The notes under the pieces: model-generated
The model's database searches: none
The model's input: the letters and a program-made list of their open reading frames with translations, nothing else
Told to the model about the DNA's origin: nothing
NCBI GenBank assembly: GCA_013400155.1
Contig: VXBM01000287.1
Location: 69,713-133,712, forward strand
Length of the DNA: 64,000 nt
Reading direction: 5' to 3'
Source of the DNA: Helopsaltes ochotensis
Lineage: Eukaryota > Chordata > Aves > Passeriformes > Locustellidae
Program-made: the position numbers and the translations under genes
Part shown: positions 60,555-64,000 of the stretch, piece by piece
Layout: each line of letters begins with the position of its first letter
How positions within the stretch are numbered: the first letter of the stretch is position 1

Positions 60555-62566
60555 TTCTTGGGCTCCGGCTGTACATCAAGAGTTTCTGCCCCATCTGGGA
60601 AACAGCAAATACTCAGCTGCAGCTCAGCATATGTTCCACATAGCGTCTCTTCCACCTTTGCAGAAGAAAATTGTCTTCTCCTACCTTTGCAGACTGGGAG
60701 TAACTTGCCTGTTTTGCATAATTTTTTTCTTCAGTCTGCTTGCATGCATATGTGAATGCCTTCAGATAAAAACCTTGCCTACAAATGTATGTTGGTTGTG
60801 TTTTGCCTTGAGTTCAAATTTCAGTGTGGATTGATAATATAAATGGATGCATGTTGTATGTAGTGCAATTTGTGCAGGAGGAAAAAGCAAACAACACCTA
60901 GAAGGCACCATGGAAGGCTAGCTATTTTTATTTCTCTATGTTATGTTTTAATTTGCTCTTAATTATGGGTTTCTCTGTGGCTGAAACACTTGCATCTTCT
61001 GGTTTTCACAGATTTGCTGAATCATGACATCCAGATAAAAAAATTGCAAATGTCAAGTACTGTATATAGTGGTGCAGTAATAATTAAGTTTTCATATAGT
61101 AACAATGAACATAATTTAAATAATTGAAATAATAAATATAAATGATGTATAAATAAGAAATAATATCAATAATGAACATAAAATATTTTTTCTGCATTGT
61201 TACCTAACTGTATTTCTAGAAATAGAATTGCCTAAAGTTCTAAAACCTAAAAAAAAAACAACCCTTGACAGGCTTCTTAAGTTTGATTTGTTGAGCTTAC
61301 CTATTTTCAGTGGCATTTGTAGTAACTAAGCTGGGGAACCTGTGGAGACCTAAACCCCATACTTGTGCCATCTCCGCTGTTTTAAACACTGTCCAGGTTT
61401 CCTGTTGCTGCTGGGATCCGTGTCCCTGGTTTCCTGTACCCGATAGCCATGCAGCAGAAACTTGAGAGGCAGCCGGGGTTGCGTGGGCACTGAAGAGCTT
61501 GATGTGCTCATGCTTGTGGTGTTCAGGGAGGAGTACCCTCTCCTCTGGTCCCACATCAGGTGTTCAGGCTCTGTTAATGAGCTTGCAGTTTCCACATTAG
61601 AAACACTGTTCTAATCTATCCTATTTCACTTGTGTAAAATAAGTACATTTTAGGCTTATCTAGCTACAGTTCATCAGGTTCTCTTCTATTTCCATGTGGT
61701 ACCTCCTAAATGTTTTGAGTTCTTTATCACTCTGATGACTTCCCCATGGTTAGCCCAGTTACCTTGGAAACCGGTTCACCCACAATCTAATCTCTGAACT
61801 GATGAAATAATATGTAGTGCTTGCAAATGAATTTGAAGAAAGCTTTCTCCTTTCTTAATTGAAGAATGTTGATCTCTTTGTTCCAGAGGTGTCAGAATTT
61901 CAGAGGGTTTTTTCAGGTTCAAGTAAAATGTTGTACTTGTTTTTAATTGTAGCCCTTGAAAACCTGGCAAAGAGAATTAACCTTATCCTGTATTTTGAAG
62001 AAGTAGTTATCTCTTGAAATCAATTTCTTACAAGAAAAAATTAAAAAAAAAAATGAAGAGGCACAAGAATGTTTACTAATGGTGAGACTAATTTATGCAG
62101 CTGTTCAGTGTAGCAGCAGCATTTAACTGCTTGGTGATGGTTCAAAAATGTCTCCTTGTACAATTGTGCATAGCTGCTGCTCAGTACCAAAGAGGAGATG
62201 AAGTAACCAAAAGATACTACTTTTTTCCCTTTAACTCCTTCTTTAGCTTTCCACATGTAATTGCTGGTATTGTGTTCATCTCCACACTATTAAAGTTTCA
62301 GTTTTGAACTTATATAACAAACACTAGAAGTTGTATCCAGTTTTGTGATCACAACATAAAAACACTGATTTTTCTCATTATCTTCTCAAAATTTATTGTA
62401 ATGATATCAAGATTTTTTTAAAGATTTTATTTGGGATGTGGAAATTGAATTATTTTATTCTGAAAAAAAACAGAACAACATTTTATTTTCAGTGTAAACT
62501 TACTTATTTCTGGGGACCTTTCCTGAAAATTAAACTATTCATAAGGGAAAGCACAATCTGATACCA

Positions 62567-62611
62567 GAGTTCATTGTGGCATCATGGACTCAATGACACC
62601 ACAATGAACTC
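62567..62611. repeat. 13-bp perfect inverted repeat, 19-nt loop
   Basis: GAGTTCATTGTGG (62,567-62,579) and CCACAATGAACTC (62,599-62,611), separated by 19 bases that contain ATCATGGACTCAATGA. Confidence 0.96.
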
Positions 62612-63504
62612 AAGAACTCAATGCTTTTGTTTTCCAGTGTATTTCACATTTTGACGGGTTATATAGCAAAATCATATATGCTGTTTAATGAATGATTTTT
62701 TAGAAAGTAATTTAATTTTAAGCATATACTGAATTGTGGTAAAAATACACTCATTGCAGTGATACCTTAAGTAGTTCTACTGTTTCTCATTCATGCATTT
62801 TTTTGTCAGTATGGTCATCTGCTTCTCCCTCTTCTTGACACATTCAGGTCATTGAAGAATTTCCTGAGGGTGCTGAGGGCTTTCATATATTGTTAGATGT
62901 GTCTATTACAGAGTTCAGGTAACAAATTTTCGTCCTGAAAATTTATGTAGACTCGAAGAGTTCTAGAGTTTTTAATAGTTTGGTGGTTTTTTTCCCCAAA
63001 GCTTTATCAAGTTTGCAAACTGCTTAATTGGGAGGAAAAACATGAGAGAGCAGTATTTATATACTTAGCTGAAAAGAAATGCAGTTTTTCTTGTCTGAAT
63101 AGTCTACTTATGGTTACATGCTAAGATTCTAATAATTAGAGACCAAAGATTTGGGGACAGGATTTTGGAGGGAATTTTGTTAGGGCTCATAGAAAATCTC
63201 TCAGTAACTTAGGATCTTGATGACAAGTGTGCATGGATTCTTTTGTGATGAATCAGCTTCTTTTTCTCCACATACCTCTGGAAAAAATGTGTGTAAATTG
63301 TAAGACTTGTACTTTCTGTTACTTGGGGAAAAAAAACAGGATGTCTGAAATCAGAAGAAAACATGCTATACACTGGAATGATAGATTTTCAGTTGGTATG
63401 GATTTACACTAAAGCAGATTTAACTGTGTTAATTTTTAACTACTAAAGTACTGAATATGAGTGGTATATTTTCCAGTGTTTTCAAAGCATTTAAAATAAG
63501 CAAG

Positions 63505-64000
63505 AAGGTCATCAGGAGTAGTTAGCATGGATTCACCAGGGGAAAGTCACGCTCAGGCAGCCGTATGCTGCTAGTGATGAAATGACTCACTTGGTAGGTG
63601 AGAGGAGGGCAGTGTATCTCGTCCACCTTGACGTCATTAAGGCTTCCAACAGTCTCCTGTGGCATCTTCACAAAGAAGCTGACAAAGTGTGGGCTGAAAA
63701 CTGACTGACTGGCTGAACTCAGAGGCACAAAGCCTGACTGGAGAACAGTAGCTAGCAGTGTACCCCAGTGGTTAATACTCCTGTGCAACATCTTCATTAG
63801 TGATTGGGATTATGGAGCAGAGTGTACCCTCAGCAAATTCGCAGATCTGGGTAGAGTGACTGATGTGCCAGACGGTCACGCTGCTGTCCAGAGGGACCTC
63901 AACAGGAGAAATGAGTGGACAGGAACCTCATGAAGCTTAATAAGGAAATAAGGAAAAATGCTAAGCCCTGCACCCATGGCAAACAACCCCGTTAGGAGTT
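63505..64000 (+). mobile_element. CR1 LINE, reverse-transcriptase part, runs off the right edge
   Basis: Broken plus-strand CR1 ORF2 with several recognisable blocks: VYLVHLD (for VVYLDFSKAFD), ENRLTG, QCTPV and ECTLSKFAD followed by DGHAAVQRDL. The catalytic (F/Y)ADD site is damaged: after FAD the frame goes straight to LGRVTD. Frame breaks occur throughout, so it is inactive. It continues beyond base 64,000. Confidence 0.92.

Larger units (their letters stand above)
52685..63504 (+). other. PPP1R9A: PPP1R9A intron 2, long single-copy-looking part
   Basis: AT-rich, with short open frames only. The next neurabin exon (FNTYSNEDYDRR and the PDZ domain) was looked for by eye and not found. Two perfect hairpins and some simple repeats are listed separately. 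Confidence 0.65.

Overview
The window looks like nuclear DNA from a bird, most likely a songbird (Passeriformes). It is AT-rich, mostly non-coding, and holds several truncated CR1 LINEs plus avian-type retroviral LTRs. Two LTR types (about 25.2-26.2 kb and 33.2-33.5 kb) match families I remember as abundant in passerine genomes. That last point is recollection, not a search.

One protein-coding gene is secure. The large open exon at 39,954-41,417 (+) is the first coding exon of PPP1R9A (neurabin-1), a synaptic F-actin-binding scaffold that targets protein phosphatase 1. It has an N-terminal actin-binding segment, an acidic middle and a terminal RVxF-type PP1-docking motif (KIQF). The exon ends at a good splice donor at 41,417/41,418. 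The PDZ, coiled-coil and SAM regions lie beyond the right edge. A CpG island at about 37.75-39.3 kb, interrupted by an assembly gap (38,317-38,776), is the likely promoter and first 5' UTR exon.

Layout: 0.48-1.65 kb is a second CpG island interrupted by a gap (626-1,210), probably the promoter of the neighbouring gene. SGCE on the minus strand is expected from vertebrate gene order but is not proven here. 1.65-2.3 kb holds a CR1 flanked by long imperfect direct repeats. 2.3-37.7 kb is intergenic, with CR1 copies at 12.9 and 15.5 kb, a textbook solo LTR with target-site duplication at 9,152-9,688, LTRs at 25.2 and 33.2 kb, a small CpG cluster near 31.7 kb and a 166-codon open frame at 22.5 kb. 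37.7-39.7 kb is promoter and intron 1, followed by the coding exon. 41.4-64 kb is intron, with CR1 copies at 46.1, 51.7 and 63.5 kb, possible older repeats at 47.5 and 49.6 kb, and two short perfect hairpins.

I see no tRNA, rRNA, CRISPR array or bacterial-type operon, and no convincing undescribed system. The most interesting points are two tiny upstream ORFs just before the neurabin start, the K-to-Q change inside the PP1-docking motif, a hydrophobic read-through tail if the first coding exon is not spliced, and several clean palindromes.
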